Assembly (NCBI GenBank): GCA_031273455.1
Contig: JAISRZ010000043.1
Span: 1 to 41,964 of the forward strand
Length of the DNA: 41,964 nt
Direction: 5' to 3'
Origin: Deltaproteobacteria bacterium
GTDB taxonomy: Bacteria > Desulfobacterota > Desulfarculia > Adiutricales > Adiutricaceae
Numbering within the stretch: position 1 is the first letter of the stretch; each line of letters opens with the position of its first letter. The position numbers were made by a program, and so were the translations under genes. The notes beneath the pieces are model-generated. The model saw only the letters and a list, made by a program, of their open reading frames with translations. It was not told where the DNA came from and made no database searches. Below, in pieces: positions 15,459 through 24,244 of the stretch.

Positions 15459-18167
15459 ATGGCCCCTTGGAGAATAGCCCCTATGAGCCCATCGTTAGTG
15501 AGAAAAAAGCCGCTACCCCCTAGTCACGCCAAAACTAAACCCCGAGCCCTAACTTTAAAAGACGCCTTAAACCGCCTAACCTTCGCCCAGGCGGCCCGGC
15601 TCTTAGGGCCCCAAGGCAAAGAGGCCCTAACCTCCCCGGCGGTCCAAAACGTGGTCTTAGCCGACGTCGCCAGTTACTCTTTAACCAACGACCGCTTTGA
15701 GATGACCTTTGACGGGGCCACGGTGGTCTTCTGGTTAGCCGAGCCCGCCGGGGCCATCGCTTTTCGTTGCTCCAAGTGTTTAGCCAACCCGGAATCGGTT
15801 TGCCGCCACGCCGCCGCGGCCATGTCTTTGATCTTAGAGGAGAAAGTGGCTTTGGGGTTAGCCGCGCCCCCTATAGATAAGGCTCTCCCGGAAAAGACTA
15901 GCCAAGAGACCTTACTGGAAAGGGCCATTAGCGAAAGACGGGAGATGGCTCAAGCTGAAAACTTAACCGTGATCCGCCAACCCCCGAAGGGCGTCTGGGG
16001 CGAGTACCAAGTGGAAAACCCCAAAAGCGGGCGCAGTTACCGGGTCTCTTTACGGGGCTGGGAAAAAGGGAAATCCTTTTGCGAGTGCCCGGACTTTAAA
16101 GTGAACGCCTTAGGTCTTTGCAAGCACACTTTAACGGTGGAGCGCTTTTTAGAGAAAAAAGGCAAAAACTTACGGCGGATCCCGCCTTATAGCCCCTTAG
16201 AAGTGGAAGTCCACTTGGACTACTCGGTTAAACCGCCAGCTCTAAGGCTCCAACCGCCAGCTAACTTAAATAAGGGCTTAGCTAGTTTACTAGCCCCGTT
16301 TGTGGATAAACCGGTCACTGACGTTAGGCCCTTGGTTCAGAGCTTAAAGCTCTTAGAGGAGCTAGGCGAGGAGCCTTTGGTCTTTCCCGACGCTTTGGAG
16401 TGGATCGAGCTTTCGTTATTAAAGTTGGAAGTGGATTCCATCGCCCAAGAGATCCAGCTGGATCCCCTAAACCACCCTTTAAGAGCGACTTTACTCAAAG
16501 AGGAGCTGGCCCCTTACCAGTTGGCGGCCATCGCCTTCGCCGCCGAGGCCACCCGCTCCATCTTGGCCTTTGACTTGGGTTTGGGCCGCTTGGAAACGGG
16601 TTTGGGTTTAGCCACTTTTCTAGCCAAACTAACCGGGCTCGGCAAAGTCTTAATCATCTGCCCCTCGCGCTTAAAGTCCCAGTGGCGCGATAAGATCCAC
16701 CGTTTGACCGATAAATCGGTCAGCGTGGTTAAAGGGGAAGGCCATCTAAGGCGAGAGAGTTTAGCGGGCAAGACCTTTTTCACGGTCTGGGCCCACGAGG
16801 CCATTGAGATCGACCGGACCATCGCTAAACTGACCGATTGGGATCTGATCATCTTAGACGAGGCCCCTCGGTATGAGCTGTTTAAGGGGCAAAGCTTAGG
16901 GGCCTTATCCGAGCTCAAAAGTCAGCGCTTTTTGGCTTTAACCAGCGCCCCCCGGGAAAACAACCTGGACGAGCTAAAGGCCTTAGTGAAGCTGGTGGAC
17001 CCCAAATATCTCGAGGTCTTTAATAAGGATCTGGAACTGGGGCCGCCGAGCTTAAAGCGGGTTCTAACCGCCTTAAGCCCCATTTACCTAAGAAAAACTC
17101 GCGGCCAAGTTTTAAAAGAGCTACCGGCCAGGGTTTTAAAGGTCATCCCGGTGGAGGCCAGTTTGGAGCAGATGGAGATCCATAACCGGCACATCCGCTT
17201 GGTCACTAGGATCTTAAAAAAGCCGGTCTTAACCGACATTGACATCCTCAGGTTAACCAAATACACCCAAAACGCCCGCTTAGCCGCGGTCTCAGCGGCC
17301 TTAGTGGAAAGACGGTCCACGGCTAAATCCGGGAAGTTCTTGATTTTTGAGTCCTTTTTGGAAAAGCTCTTGGCCGAGAGCGGTCGGCGGATCCTCATTG
17401 TCTCCAAGTGGCCCAAAGCTTTGGATTTGGCCGAGGATAGCTTACTGGAGCTAAAAGCCCCGTTTGAGCGGGTTTCTTCCGAGGACCTTTCTAATGGGGG
17501 CCAAATGGCTTTAGCCTTTAACCGCCCAGGATCTGACAATCAGATCATCCTGGCCGTTCGGGACGAGGTTAGTCAGTTGAAAGCCTTAAAGCCCGACACG
17601 GTCATCCACCTGGATCTAGCCTCCCGGGCGGAAATGGCTCTAACCCCGGGGGAGGATCTTAGCTTAGGGGACCCGCCTTTGCGGATCTTTATTTTAGGCT
17701 CTTTAGGCACCATTGAGGAAAAGTTATGGCGCTTAGACCCTTTAACCTCCCAAGAGCTAACCATCTTAGACTTGGAAAGGGATCCTGAGCCAGCCACCTT
17801 GGCGCGGGACACCAGTAACTTAAGACGCCAGTGGGAAACCTTGTGGGGCCACAAAGAAAGGTTAAGCGAGGGCCTAAAAGACCCGCTGGGGGATAACGAA
17901 CGGCGGGATAAAATGGCTTTGGCCGTGGATAAGCTGGTTAAGGCCGGGTCGGAGCTCATCGCCGCTTTAACCGAGGAGGAGCCACTCCCTGGGGAGGGTT
18001 GGGAAAGTTCGCCTTTGGCTATCGCCCCGCGGCTTCTCGCCAGGTTTACGGAAACGGACAGTTTAGGCCAAAGCCGCTTAGTTATTCCCACCGGAGAGTT
18101 AAAGGGGCTAATTGTCGAGGCTTTGGATAATATTAGTCAGTATTTAAGGCGTAAACCCAATAATTAG
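15459..18167 (+). CDS. SWIM zinc-finger SNF2-family protein with degenerate ATPase motif
   Basis: This 902-residue protein has a cysteine-rich N-terminal stretch (FRCSKC...CRH, about 105-118) and a SWIM zinc finger with C208, C210, C221 and H223. A two-lobed SNF2/helicase region follows from about residue 345. SNF2 proteins use ATP to move along DNA or remodel protein-DNA complexes, and SWIM fingers bind DNA or protein. The first lobe shows APYQLAAIAF (Q-motif-like), LILDEAP (Walker B, 467-470) and a LALTSAPRE motif III. Walker A reads DLGLGRLET (372-380) instead of DxGLGKT, losing the essential Lys. In the second lobe the arginine-finger motif VI (QxxxRxxRxGQ) is not recognisable. A start at 15483 (ATG, GGAG about ten bases upstream) is equally possible. 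The stop overlaps that of the converging EamA gene by four bases. An ATPase-dead structural role is the likely reading. Confidence 0.8.
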   Translation: MAPWRIAPMSPSLVRKKPLPPSHAKTKPRALTLKDALNRLTFAQAARLLGPQGKEALTSPAVQNVVLADVASYSLTNDRFEMTFDGATVVFWLAEPAGAIAFRCSKCLANPESVCRHAAAAMSLILEEKVALGLAAPPIDKALPEKTSQETLLERAISERREMAQAENLTVIRQPPKGVWGEYQVENPKSGRSYRVSLRGWEKGKSFCECPDFKVNALGLCKHTLTVERFLEKKGKNLRRIPPYSPLEVEVHLDYSVKPPALRLQPPANLNKGLASLLAPFVDKPVTDVRPLVQSLKLLEELGEEPLVFPDALEWIELSLLKLEVDSIAQEIQLDPLNHPLRATLLKEELAPYQLAAIAFAAEATRSILAFDLGLGRLETGLGLATFLAKLTGLGKVLIICPSRLKSQWRDKIHRLTDKSVSVVKGEGHLRRESLAGKTFFTVWAHEAIEIDRTIAKLTDWDLIILDEAPRYELFKGQSLGALSELKSQRFLALTSAPRENNLDELKALVKLVDPKYLEVFNKDLELGPPSLKRVLTALSPIYLRKTRGQVLKELPARVLKVIPVEASLEQMEIHNRHIRLVTRILKKPVLTDIDILRLTKYTQNARLAAVSAALVERRSTAKSGKFLIFESFLEKLLAESGRRILIVSKWPKALDLAEDSLLELKAPFERVSSEDLSNGGQMALAFNRPGSDNQIILAVRDEVSQLKALKPDTVIHLDLASRAEMALTPGEDLSLGDPPLRIFILGSLGTIEEKLWRLDPLTSQELTILDLERDPEPATLARDTSNLRRQWETLWGHKERLSEGLKDPLGDNERRDKMALAVDKLVKAGSELIAALTEEEPLPGEGWESSPLAIAPRLLARFTETDSLGQSRLVIPTGELKGLIVEALDNISQYLRRKPNN

Positions 18168-19159
18168 GTCTGAATGACCGCAAAAGCGCAGATGGCCAGG
18201 ATGACGAAGGCCGTGATGACCCGAACCGTCTGCCAACCCCGGTAATGGGGCAGATCCGGCGAAAGCTTGGTCGAGTCCGTGGCCAGTTGGGCGACAATAG
18301 TGCCCCCGACCATGAGAAAGGCCCCCATAATCATGGTCAAGGTCAGTTTCTCATTTAAGATGATGACCCCGCTTATCCCGGCGATAATGGCCTGACTTTG
18401 CATGACCAAAGCCGCTGAGGTGGGGCTAGCCGTTCTCTGGGCCGTGGCCTGACAGACATAAGCCCCGGCCACCGAGAAGATCCCCCAAACCGCGTAAGGC
18501 CAGATGGCGATAAACTGGGCCATGGTCGGGGAGTCGGCGGTGATATGGGCTAACACAAAGCTAAAGACGCAACCAAAAACCGTTTGGGAAAAAATAAAGA
18601 GCCAAGGGCTGACCCTAACGGTGAAATAGCCTAAGATAAAGATATGGGTGGCCCAAAAGAGGTCAGCCACTAAGACGTAAGCGTCCCCTCGGTTAAAGGC
18701 CTCGCTCTCAAGGGACCCTAGACCGCTAATAAACCCTAAGCCAACCACGCTCACCGCCAAACCCACCCAGACCAGTTTCGAGGGCACCACCCCTAAAACC
18801 AAGCCCACCAAGGGGACCATGGTCACATATAAGCTGTTGATAAACCCGGCCTTGGCCGATAGGGTCATGGACAAACCAGCGAAGAGAAAGCCATTGCCCA
18901 CCGTCAAAATAAACCCAGCTAAAAGCCCACCCCAGACCCAGCAGTATTTATGGACGCTCGTAAAGTAACTGGCTGGGGCCGTCCGCCGGCCCCAGCGCAT
19001 GGCCACGGGCGTTAAAGCGATGGAGGCGAAGATGTATCTTAAGGCTGAGTACCCAAAAGGGTCGATATGTTGGAGAGCGAGGCTATTTAAAGGAAAGGAG
19101 ACTCCCCAGATTAAGGAGGCGGTGAGGAGTAATAAAATTGATTTAGCTTTATCGGACAT
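18164..19159 (-). CDS. EamA/DMT-family membrane transporter
   Basis: This 331-residue protein is dominated by about ten hydrophobic segments arranged as two similar halves, as in the drug/metabolite transporter superfamily. The N-terminal LLTASLIWGVSFPLNSLAL with a following YIFASIAL stretch is the usual EamA opening, and the second half repeats the pattern around FSVAGAYVCQATAQRTASPTSAALVMQ-type sequence before LNEKLTL. Such proteins export amino acids, metabolites or drugs across the inner membrane; the substrate cannot be read from the sequence. No clear ribosome binding site precedes the ATG, and the leader is short and AT-rich. A near-perfect promoter lies at 19218-19246. It converges on the SNF2 gene with a four-base stop-codon overlap. 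Confidence 0.88.
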   Translation of the reverse strand: MSDKAKSILLLLTASLIWGVSFPLNSLALQHIDPFGYSALRYIFASIALTPVAMRWGRRTAPASYFTSVHKYCWVWGGLLAGFILTVGNGFLFAGLSMTLSAKAGFINSLYVTMVPLVGLVLGVVPSKLVWVGLAVSVVGLGFISGLGSLESEAFNRGDAYVLVADLFWATHIFILGYFTVRVSPWLFIFSQTVFGCVFSFVLAHITADSPTMAQFIAIWPYAVWGIFSVAGAYVCQATAQRTASPTSAALVMQSQAIIAGISGVIILNEKLTLTMIMGAFLMVGGTIVAQLATDSTKLSPDLPHYRGWQTVRVITAFVILAICAFAVIQT

Positions 19160-19217
19160 ATATAAAATTTTTTGTAATGATAATTAGATTACCAAAAAGA
19201 AACCTATGTTCTAATTT

Positions 19218-19246
19218 AGTATAAGCAATTGTCAGAAAAATGTCAA
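19218..19246 (-). promoter_or_regulatory. Sigma-70 promoter of the EamA transporter
   Basis: On the minus strand TTGACA (19246-19241), a 17-base spacer and TATACT (19223-19218) match the consensus closely. Transcription would begin near 19211, about 50 bases before the start codon. Confidence 0.75.
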
Positions 19247-19319
19247 CCAAACTACCCTCCATCCTCCTTTAATAACACCTAAGGATTTGCGGCCCCCCCA
19301 AGCCCCCAAGCTAGAAAGG

Positions 19320-20201
19320 CTAAAGCTTAAAGGTTAACCGCCCGCCGGCCTCGGTGGCCGAGAGCTCCCCTAAACCGCCAAAGGGCCAAGGCCGGTTCAT
19401 CCGGCCATGGCCAAAATAAGGGGCTCTAACGACTGGGCCCGGGCATTCCTTGGCCGTTTCCCAGAGTAAGGGCTTTAGGGCGTTTAAAGAGACACTCTCC
19501 CCAAAATCGCCAAAAATAAGGCCCTTTAAGCCCGCGAGACGACCGCTAAGGCGTAAGGCGGTCAGTAACCGGTCCAGCCGGTAAAGCTCCTCATTATGGT
19601 CCTCTAAAAGCAAGATGGCCCCTTTAGAGTTGGGCCAATAGGGGCTACCCAGTAAAGAGACTAATAGAGATAGATTGCCGCCAATTAAACGGCCTTTGGC
19701 CTGGCCTTTTTGGATAATAGCGTATTTTGAAAAATTCCAGGGTTTATTTTGGCCTAAAAGAGCGTTCTTTAGGCCTTGTCGGCGCTTGGGGTCCACTAAG
19801 TTAACCAGGGTTGGCCCATGCCAGCCGCCGACCCCGGTGGCCGCCAAACGGGCCAAATGGAGGGCGGTGATATCGGAAAAGCCTATGATCGGTTTATCCG
19901 GGAAGGTTGACCATAAGGGGGCTAAGGATTTTAAAAGCCGGGTGGAGCCATACCCCCCCCGAACGGCCAATAAGGCCTCGATCTTAGGGTGAGCCATAAG
20001 GTTAAGGCACTCTTCCAACCGCTCCACGTCCGAGCCAGCCAGGTAACCCCGGGATTTGGGCGGGTCAAAAGGGTTAAATGGGGTAAAGCCCATCTCTTTT
20101 ACCCAAAGGGCGGCTTTTTTAATCTGATCTTTGGGGGTTGGGCTAGCTGGAGCGAAGAGGCCGATTAAGGCCCCGGGCTGGAGAAATAGACTTGGACTCA
20201 T
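19320..20201 (-). CDS. LD-carboxypeptidase (MccF/LdcA family, peptidase S66)
   Basis: This 293-residue protein matches the S66 serine peptidase family, which cleaves the L,D bond that frees the terminal D-Ala of murein tetrapeptides during cell-wall recycling, or, in MccF, inactivates microcin C. The N-terminal GALIGLFAPASPTP, the nucleophile region VRGGYGSTRLL (Ser after GGYG), the IIGFSDITALH stretch, GWHGPTLV, the Glu-containing LLLEDHNEELYRLDR and the C-terminal YFGHGRMN with the catalytic His are all present, so the Ser-Glu-His triad looks complete. There is no signal peptide, so it acts in the cytoplasm. AAGGG lies a few bases before the ATG. Length is normal for the family. It may share no operon with the EamA gene, which has its own promoter. 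Confidence 0.93.
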   Translation of the reverse strand: MSPSLFLQPGALIGLFAPASPTPKDQIKKAALWVKEMGFTPFNPFDPPKSRGYLAGSDVERLEECLNLMAHPKIEALLAVRGGYGSTRLLKSLAPLWSTFPDKPIIGFSDITALHLARLAATGVGGWHGPTLVNLVDPKRRQGLKNALLGQNKPWNFSKYAIIQKGQAKGRLIGGNLSLLVSLLGSPYWPNSKGAILLLEDHNEELYRLDRLLTALRLSGRLAGLKGLIFGDFGESVSLNALKPLLWETAKECPGPVVRAPYFGHGRMNRPWPFGGLGELSATEAGGRLTFKL

Positions 20202-20495
20202 GGTACCCTTATCACCCTCCCAAAAAGTCTGGCTTATCCACCCGCCAAGGGAATTTCATAACCCTTTTCGCCGGACCAATTGTACTCGTCTAACCCATAA
20301 ATAGCCACCTCGGAGTTTCCCCGGCTATTAGCCCTTTAAGCCTCAATCTAGATGGCCTCCCGCCTTTTGAGGCCAAGCTAAAAGTGACTAAGGGTCTAAC
20401 CTAGCTTTCGCTGGCGTCAAGATATGCGTTTTTAGGTAATTATAGTTTTAAACTTTAAATGTACAAAATAACATAAAAAAGTTAGAAACTATATT

Positions 20496-20545
20496 CTAAA
20501 AAAAATGTAATTTTCCTTGAAAATTTAATAAACCCTATGGTAAAA
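20496..20545 (+). repeat. Imperfect direct repeat A with promoter-like hexamers
   Basis: This unit shares with 20662-20710 a CTAAAA-rich opening, GTAATTTT/ACCTTGA and a closing GGTAAAA. Within it TTGAAA and TAAAAT are 18 bases apart. Confidence 0.5.
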
Positions 20546-20661
20546 TAATACTTAATTTGCATTGAGGGTATCTATCCGCCCCCCTATCGCGCTCCTAACC
20601 CGAGCTGGTAGGGGGGTTGGTAGGTTCTGGGGCCAGCCTAAATTAGGCGCTAAATTGTCTT

Positions 20662-20710
20662 CTAAAACAAAACGTAATTTACCTTGACATAGAGAAAACT
20701 CCAAGGTAAA
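20662..20710 (+). repeat. Imperfect direct repeat B with promoter-like hexamers
   Basis: Second copy of the unit at 20496-20545. Here TTGACA (20684-20689) and TAAAAA are 17 bases apart, a better promoter match. No gene or terminator follows closely, so a small RNA is possible but unsupported. Confidence 0.5.
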
Positions 20711-21259
20711 AATTCGCGTGGACTGGACCTCTAGACCTCTGCGCAAAAGAGCTTAAAGAGTTATAATGGTAAAAGCCAAAGCCAAAAAGTCGCTGGCGAG
20801 AGGCTTTTGGAACTATGTTCTTCGGTGAAGTGAAGCTTTAATTCGGGCTTTGGAAACTTTTTGGTAGATCTGTTTCGGCCACTTATGTTCGGTGAGCTAA
20901 TGGCCAGATATCGATTATCAGGCACGTAACTATTTCAAAGTTAAATATTTGTATTTATTAGTCAATAACATAAATTAATGACCGTAAAATACTTATAGCA
21001 CTACATTTATAATAAAAACTACTACATATAGTTAAAAAGATATCAATTAAACATTATAACATTATTTAAACAAATTTATACCTTATAAATATTAAAATTT
21101 ATTTATTATTATTAACATACTTAAGTATCTATTGTTAAAACATATTAAACACTAAATTATACATTAAGTTATACGTATATATTTAAAATTCAGCTTAAAT
21201 TATCAGACCAACATCTGGACGCTCTGTGGTACTTATCTCGCTTTTAAAATCGCTATTTC

Positions 21260-21769
21260 TTGACTTCAGCCATTTATATATCTGATACTAAAAAGGTGGA
21301 ATTTTTAAGGGAAACAGCGGTAACGTTGTCTACAGGTAAAATAATTTCACTTATAGATCTTATGCGCCTTTTTTTTCTTCCAATAGTCGCCAATGATTAC
21401 AGTTTCCGTCTATTTAAAGTTTGCTTTATACTGGCGTCAACAGCCATCGAACTGATGAAAGTAAGTCATATTATAGATCCTTTTACTGTTTTATGTCGGA
21501 TTTATCAACTGGATATACCACAATTTCAAAGATTATGGGAGACGTCAATGAATTCGCCGATCGAAAAATATCAAGAAATGTTTCGTCAAGAAGGTAGGCA
21601 GGAAGGCGAGCTTAAAGGCGAGCTGAAAAATACGCTGAAAACCCTTAAAAAAGCCAAAGAAGCGGGTTTGGATCGTCAACTTATTTGTCAGTTACTTGAT
21701 TTGACCGAAGAAGTATTAGCGAATTTTGAAAAGCTACTTGACTCTTCTGGTCAAGAGGCGAAGGTTTAA
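21260..21769 (+). CDS. Truncated Rpn/PDDEXK-type protein, copy A
   Basis: This 169-codon frame opens at a TTG. Its last 73 residues are the typical C-terminal tail of Rpn (recombination-promoting nuclease, PD-(D/E)XK) proteins: EKYQEMFRQEGRQEGELKGEL, then a helix, an AGLDRQLI turn and LLDLTEEVL. The first 96 residues are hydrophobic and do not show the PD-(D/E)XK core, and full Rpn proteins are near 300 residues, so the nuclease part is missing or decayed. The region upstream is AT-rich with stops in every frame. A second copy of the tail stands at 22086-22307. The long form is probably a remnant; the internal start at 21548 may be the part still expressed. Confidence 0.45.
   Translation: MTSAIYISDTKKVEFLRETAVTLSTGKIISLIDLMRLFFLPIVANDYSFRLFKVCFILASTAIELMKVSHIIDPFTVLCRIYQLDIPQFQRLWETSMNSPIEKYQEMFRQEGRQEGELKGELKNTLKTLKKAKEAGLDRQLICQLLDLTEEVLANFEKLLDSSGQEAKV
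21548..21769 (+). CDS. Possible internal small protein of the Rpn remnant (RpnS-like), copy A
   Basis: An in-frame ATG at 21548 is preceded at six bases by GGGAG, giving a 73-residue protein made of the Rpn tail alone. The copy at 22086 has the same length and the same GGGAG-N6-ATG arrangement. In Escherichia coli, rpn genes carry an internal start that yields a small C-terminal antitoxin, RpnS; applying that to this gene is inference. Confidence 0.4.
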   Translation: MNSPIEKYQEMFRQEGRQEGELKGELKNTLKTLKKAKEAGLDRQLICQLLDLTEEVLANFEKLLDSSGQEAKV

Positions 21770-22085
21770 TAACCTGGGTCTGGTTAAAACCTAGATTAGC
21801 CTGGGTAGGCGGCTTTTTCGCGTCGCCATTAGGTTAAACTCGATGGCGACGCTTTTCCTTTACGCCGACCTTTTAAAGTCCCGGTCGCTGATAAGTTTAA
21901 CCAAAGCTTACCTATAATCCCTCCAGTTCCGCGCTTTACGGTCCCTAAAAGCTCAAAGGGGAATTAAGGCGATAGACCGATCATCCTTTGTGGCGACCAA
22001 GCTCTCGCCCGGACTCGGATAAAGCCTTTTTAACGGGCCAAGAAAGACCCTATCGCGTTCCTAATCAGATCTTAGGGAGATATCA

Positions 22086-22307
22086 ATGAGTTCGCCGATC
22101 GAAAAATATCAAGAAATGTTTCGTCAAGAAGGTAGGCTGGAAGGATGGCTGGAAGGATGGCTGGAAAACATGCTGGCAACCCTTAAAAACGCCAAAGAGG
22201 CGGGTTTGGATCGTCAACTGATTTGTCAGATACTTGATTTGTCCGAAGATGGATTAGCGAATATTGAAAAGCGACTTAGCTCTTCTGGTCAAGAGCCAAC
22301 GGTCTAA
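22086..22307 (+). CDS. Stand-alone Rpn C-terminal module (RpnS-like), copy B
   Basis: This 73-residue protein is about three-quarters identical to the tail of the frame at 21260-21769, and the first 50 or so bases are almost unchanged (from GGGAGATATCAATG onward). It begins SSPIEKYQEMFRQEGR, continues with two LEGW units where copy A has GELK units, and ends with AGLDRQLICQILDLSEDGL. A GGGAG ribosome binding site lies six bases before the ATG. No nuclease domain precedes it: upstream DNA (21780-22080) has no matching frame. Either it is a fragment left by duplication or an orphan small protein kept for its own function. It ends five bases before the VIT-VWA pseudogene begins. Confidence 0.5.
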   Translation: MSSPIEKYQEMFRQEGRLEGWLEGWLENMLATLKNAKEAGLDRQLICQILDLSEDGLANIEKRLSSSGQEPTV

Positions 22308-22312
22308 TGACC

Positions 22313-23011
22313 ATGGGCGGAACCGAGGTCAACGCGGCCCTATTAGCGGTCTTAAACGATCTTAAACGATCCCCGGCTTAATTGACCCGTCCTTAGTCCC
22401 ACTACTATCCGAAGACGAGATCTATGGCGAGGGACAACGCGGTGTCGCGATGCGCTAAATTAGTCAGTTCTTCGCCATTGGCCTAGGCTACCCCCCCAGG
22501 CGAGGCGTTTTTAAACCAAGTCAGCCTTAAATCCTTAGGGGCGGCGGAGTGTCTCGCGGCGGAAGAGGAAGTCGCCTCGACCGTTAAGCGCTTATGGGGG
22601 AAGATGAAAACCCCGGTGTTTAAGACCCCGACCATTGACTGGGGGTTGAGCCTCTCTCTCAGGGCAACCCCGATCGTCGCCACCCTTTACGATGGGTGAC
22701 CGTGACCGCGGGGTTCCAAGTCCCAAGGTGACCATTCCCCCCACCTTATCGTGGAAGCGGACTGAGAAAGTTTGGGCGAATAGCCCCGACTAGCCTTATC
22801 GCTAGCCCTAACCCTAACCTTAGCGGTTTGGCCAATGGCTTAAGGCTAAAGACCGTTACCGAGACCAATCTTGTAACGGACTTGGCTTTAAAACCTCAAT
22901 TGGTCACTAACCACACCTCTTTAATCGTGGTCCAGGAAGGCGAGGAAAAAACCACCGCCCTACCGCTTTTTACGGTTGGTTTCCCAGCCGCTAGCCACGT
23001 ATTACGGCGAC
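22313..23011 (+). pseudogene. Broken VIT-VWA gene (C-terminal half)
   Basis: Translated fragments in shifting frames match the intact VIT-VWA protein at 27388-29625 from its MIDAS Thr loop onward. In order these are MGGTEVNAALLAVLNDLK, then a shifted LIDPSLVPLLSEDE, then TVKRLWGKMKTPVF with TIDWGLSL and ATLYDG followed by a stop. After another shift come VTVTAGF and LANGLRLKTVTETNLVTDLAL to HTSLIVVQEGEEKTTALPLF. The spacing (about 700 bases) equals that of the intact gene. At least three frameshifts or stops interrupt it, including one lost G after TACGATGGG. The VIT domain and first metal motif are absent; the fragment starts abruptly next to the Rpn module. Weak similarity may run on to about 23310. 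Confidence 0.85.
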
Positions 23012-24244
23012 TCTAGCTCTTTTCAGCCAACGAATAAACTTAGTTTTTCTTTAGACGCGTGACAATATCCAAGATCCCTTGGATACATTTAAAACAGATA
23101 TGTTCTCTTGGCCCCGAGACGCGTTGGTGGGGGTCTTATAAACTTAGCCCAAAAGGCGCCAGAAGGGCCTTATGGCCGTCAACAACAACGCGCCCCACCG
23201 CCCGTTATAGGGTCCCCTTTTGGCGACAACGAGGTTTCCAATCGCTTCGATCAACTGAAAGAGGTCGAGGTGGCCTAGAAGACATTAAACGCTTTATCAG
23301 CGTAAGATAGAGAGTAAAATCTGGGTCTATCTAATAGATAACCTTGGCGGCTCTTTTTGGCCTTGGGCGGAACGAGGCTTACGGGGCTTTTCTTTAATTG
23401 GCCGCTCGCTAAGTTCCCGTTAAATATAAATTTACAAACAAGACTTAAAGGTTATAAGGGCCTTAATCAAAACCGCGCCACTTAAGCTAAGGAAAAAGTT
23501 GGCCCAGAGTTTAGAGTCAAGGGCTGACCTAGTTTGTCGCCGCCCTAGCTTAACGGCCTAAGGCCAATCCCAAGGTTTAACAACTTAAAACGCGCTTACC
23601 ATCTAGCTTTGAGCTAATGATAGGCGTTTTTAACTAACGCGTTAAGTTTTTTAGTTATTAATGATTATTTACCATCTATTATCTAGTCTAAGCTCTATCG
23701 CCAAATTATTTATCCCCAAAAACAATCTTTTATATAACTAACGCCCCAAAATAAAGACGTTTTTTAGCGAACCGATCTTTTGGATTGGCCCGGACATTTT
23801 CGCCGGGTTCTTGGCCCAACCGGTTTTCGTCCGAAAAACCCAAGGCCATTCTCTGGCCAATATTTTTCTGGCCCGTCAGACTGGCCCTTGACGATAAGAC
23901 TTACGCGGACCATTTAACCATGATGTTAATACTAATCACTTACTAACAACCAACGCGCAAAAAAATTTTCTTAAATTTAGCCTTTATTATTAATAAAGAT
24001 TCTAATAAAACTGGATAACGCGAACTAATCTAGTTTAAAGGCCTAAAACTAGACGGCCCCATTTTTTTTCGAAAAAAAAACTTGCCAGTAGAACTTGACA
24101 AACTTAGTGTCATGATTATAATTAAGACACGACCAAACAATCTCTGGTTTCTCCAACCTTAAACCAGCCGGTCGTTGAAAGGAAAAACCTTGGAGCCAAT
24201 AGGCCCATCGGAAAACCTTTAACCGATAATAACAAAGTGGCCCC
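23012..24244. other. Gene-poor region before the MerR gene
   Basis: About 1.2 kb without an intact gene. The first 300 bases may be further decayed 3' sequence of the VIT-VWA pseudogene. The rest is a mixture of GC-richer and AT-rich DNA with stops in all frames, ending in the promoter at 24095-24122. Confidence 0.5.
24095..24130 (+). promoter_or_regulatory. Consensus sigma-70 promoter with inverted repeat, MerR gene
   Basis: TTGACA (24095-24100), a 16-base spacer and TATAAT (24117-24122) are perfect hexamers. GTGTC (24107-24111) and GACAC (24126-24130) form an inverted repeat straddling the -10 box, a plausible operator for the MerR-type product itself. The 16-base spacing differs from the 19-20 bases of classic metal-responsive MerR promoters. 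Confidence 0.6.

Larger units (their letters stand above)
20202..21259. other. Gene-poor region with direct repeats and an AT-rich tract
   Basis: No convincing gene lies here. An imperfect direct repeat (20496-20545 and 20662-20710) carries promoter-like hexamers. An inverted repeat, CCCCCCTA with TAGGGGGG, spans about 20579-20616. The tract 20935-21230 is extremely AT-rich, with TAATATA-type words and stops in all frames. Confidence 0.55.

Noticed and set aside
20552..20746. A 64-codon minus-strand frame near the direct repeats
   Set aside because: It has no good ribosome binding site, no recognisable domain, and overlaps one of the promoter-like repeats.
23059..23310. An 83-codon frame after the VIT-VWA pseudogene
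   Set aside because: Its composition is not protein-like, and it lies where the 3' end of the pseudogene is expected; it is best seen as decayed sequence.
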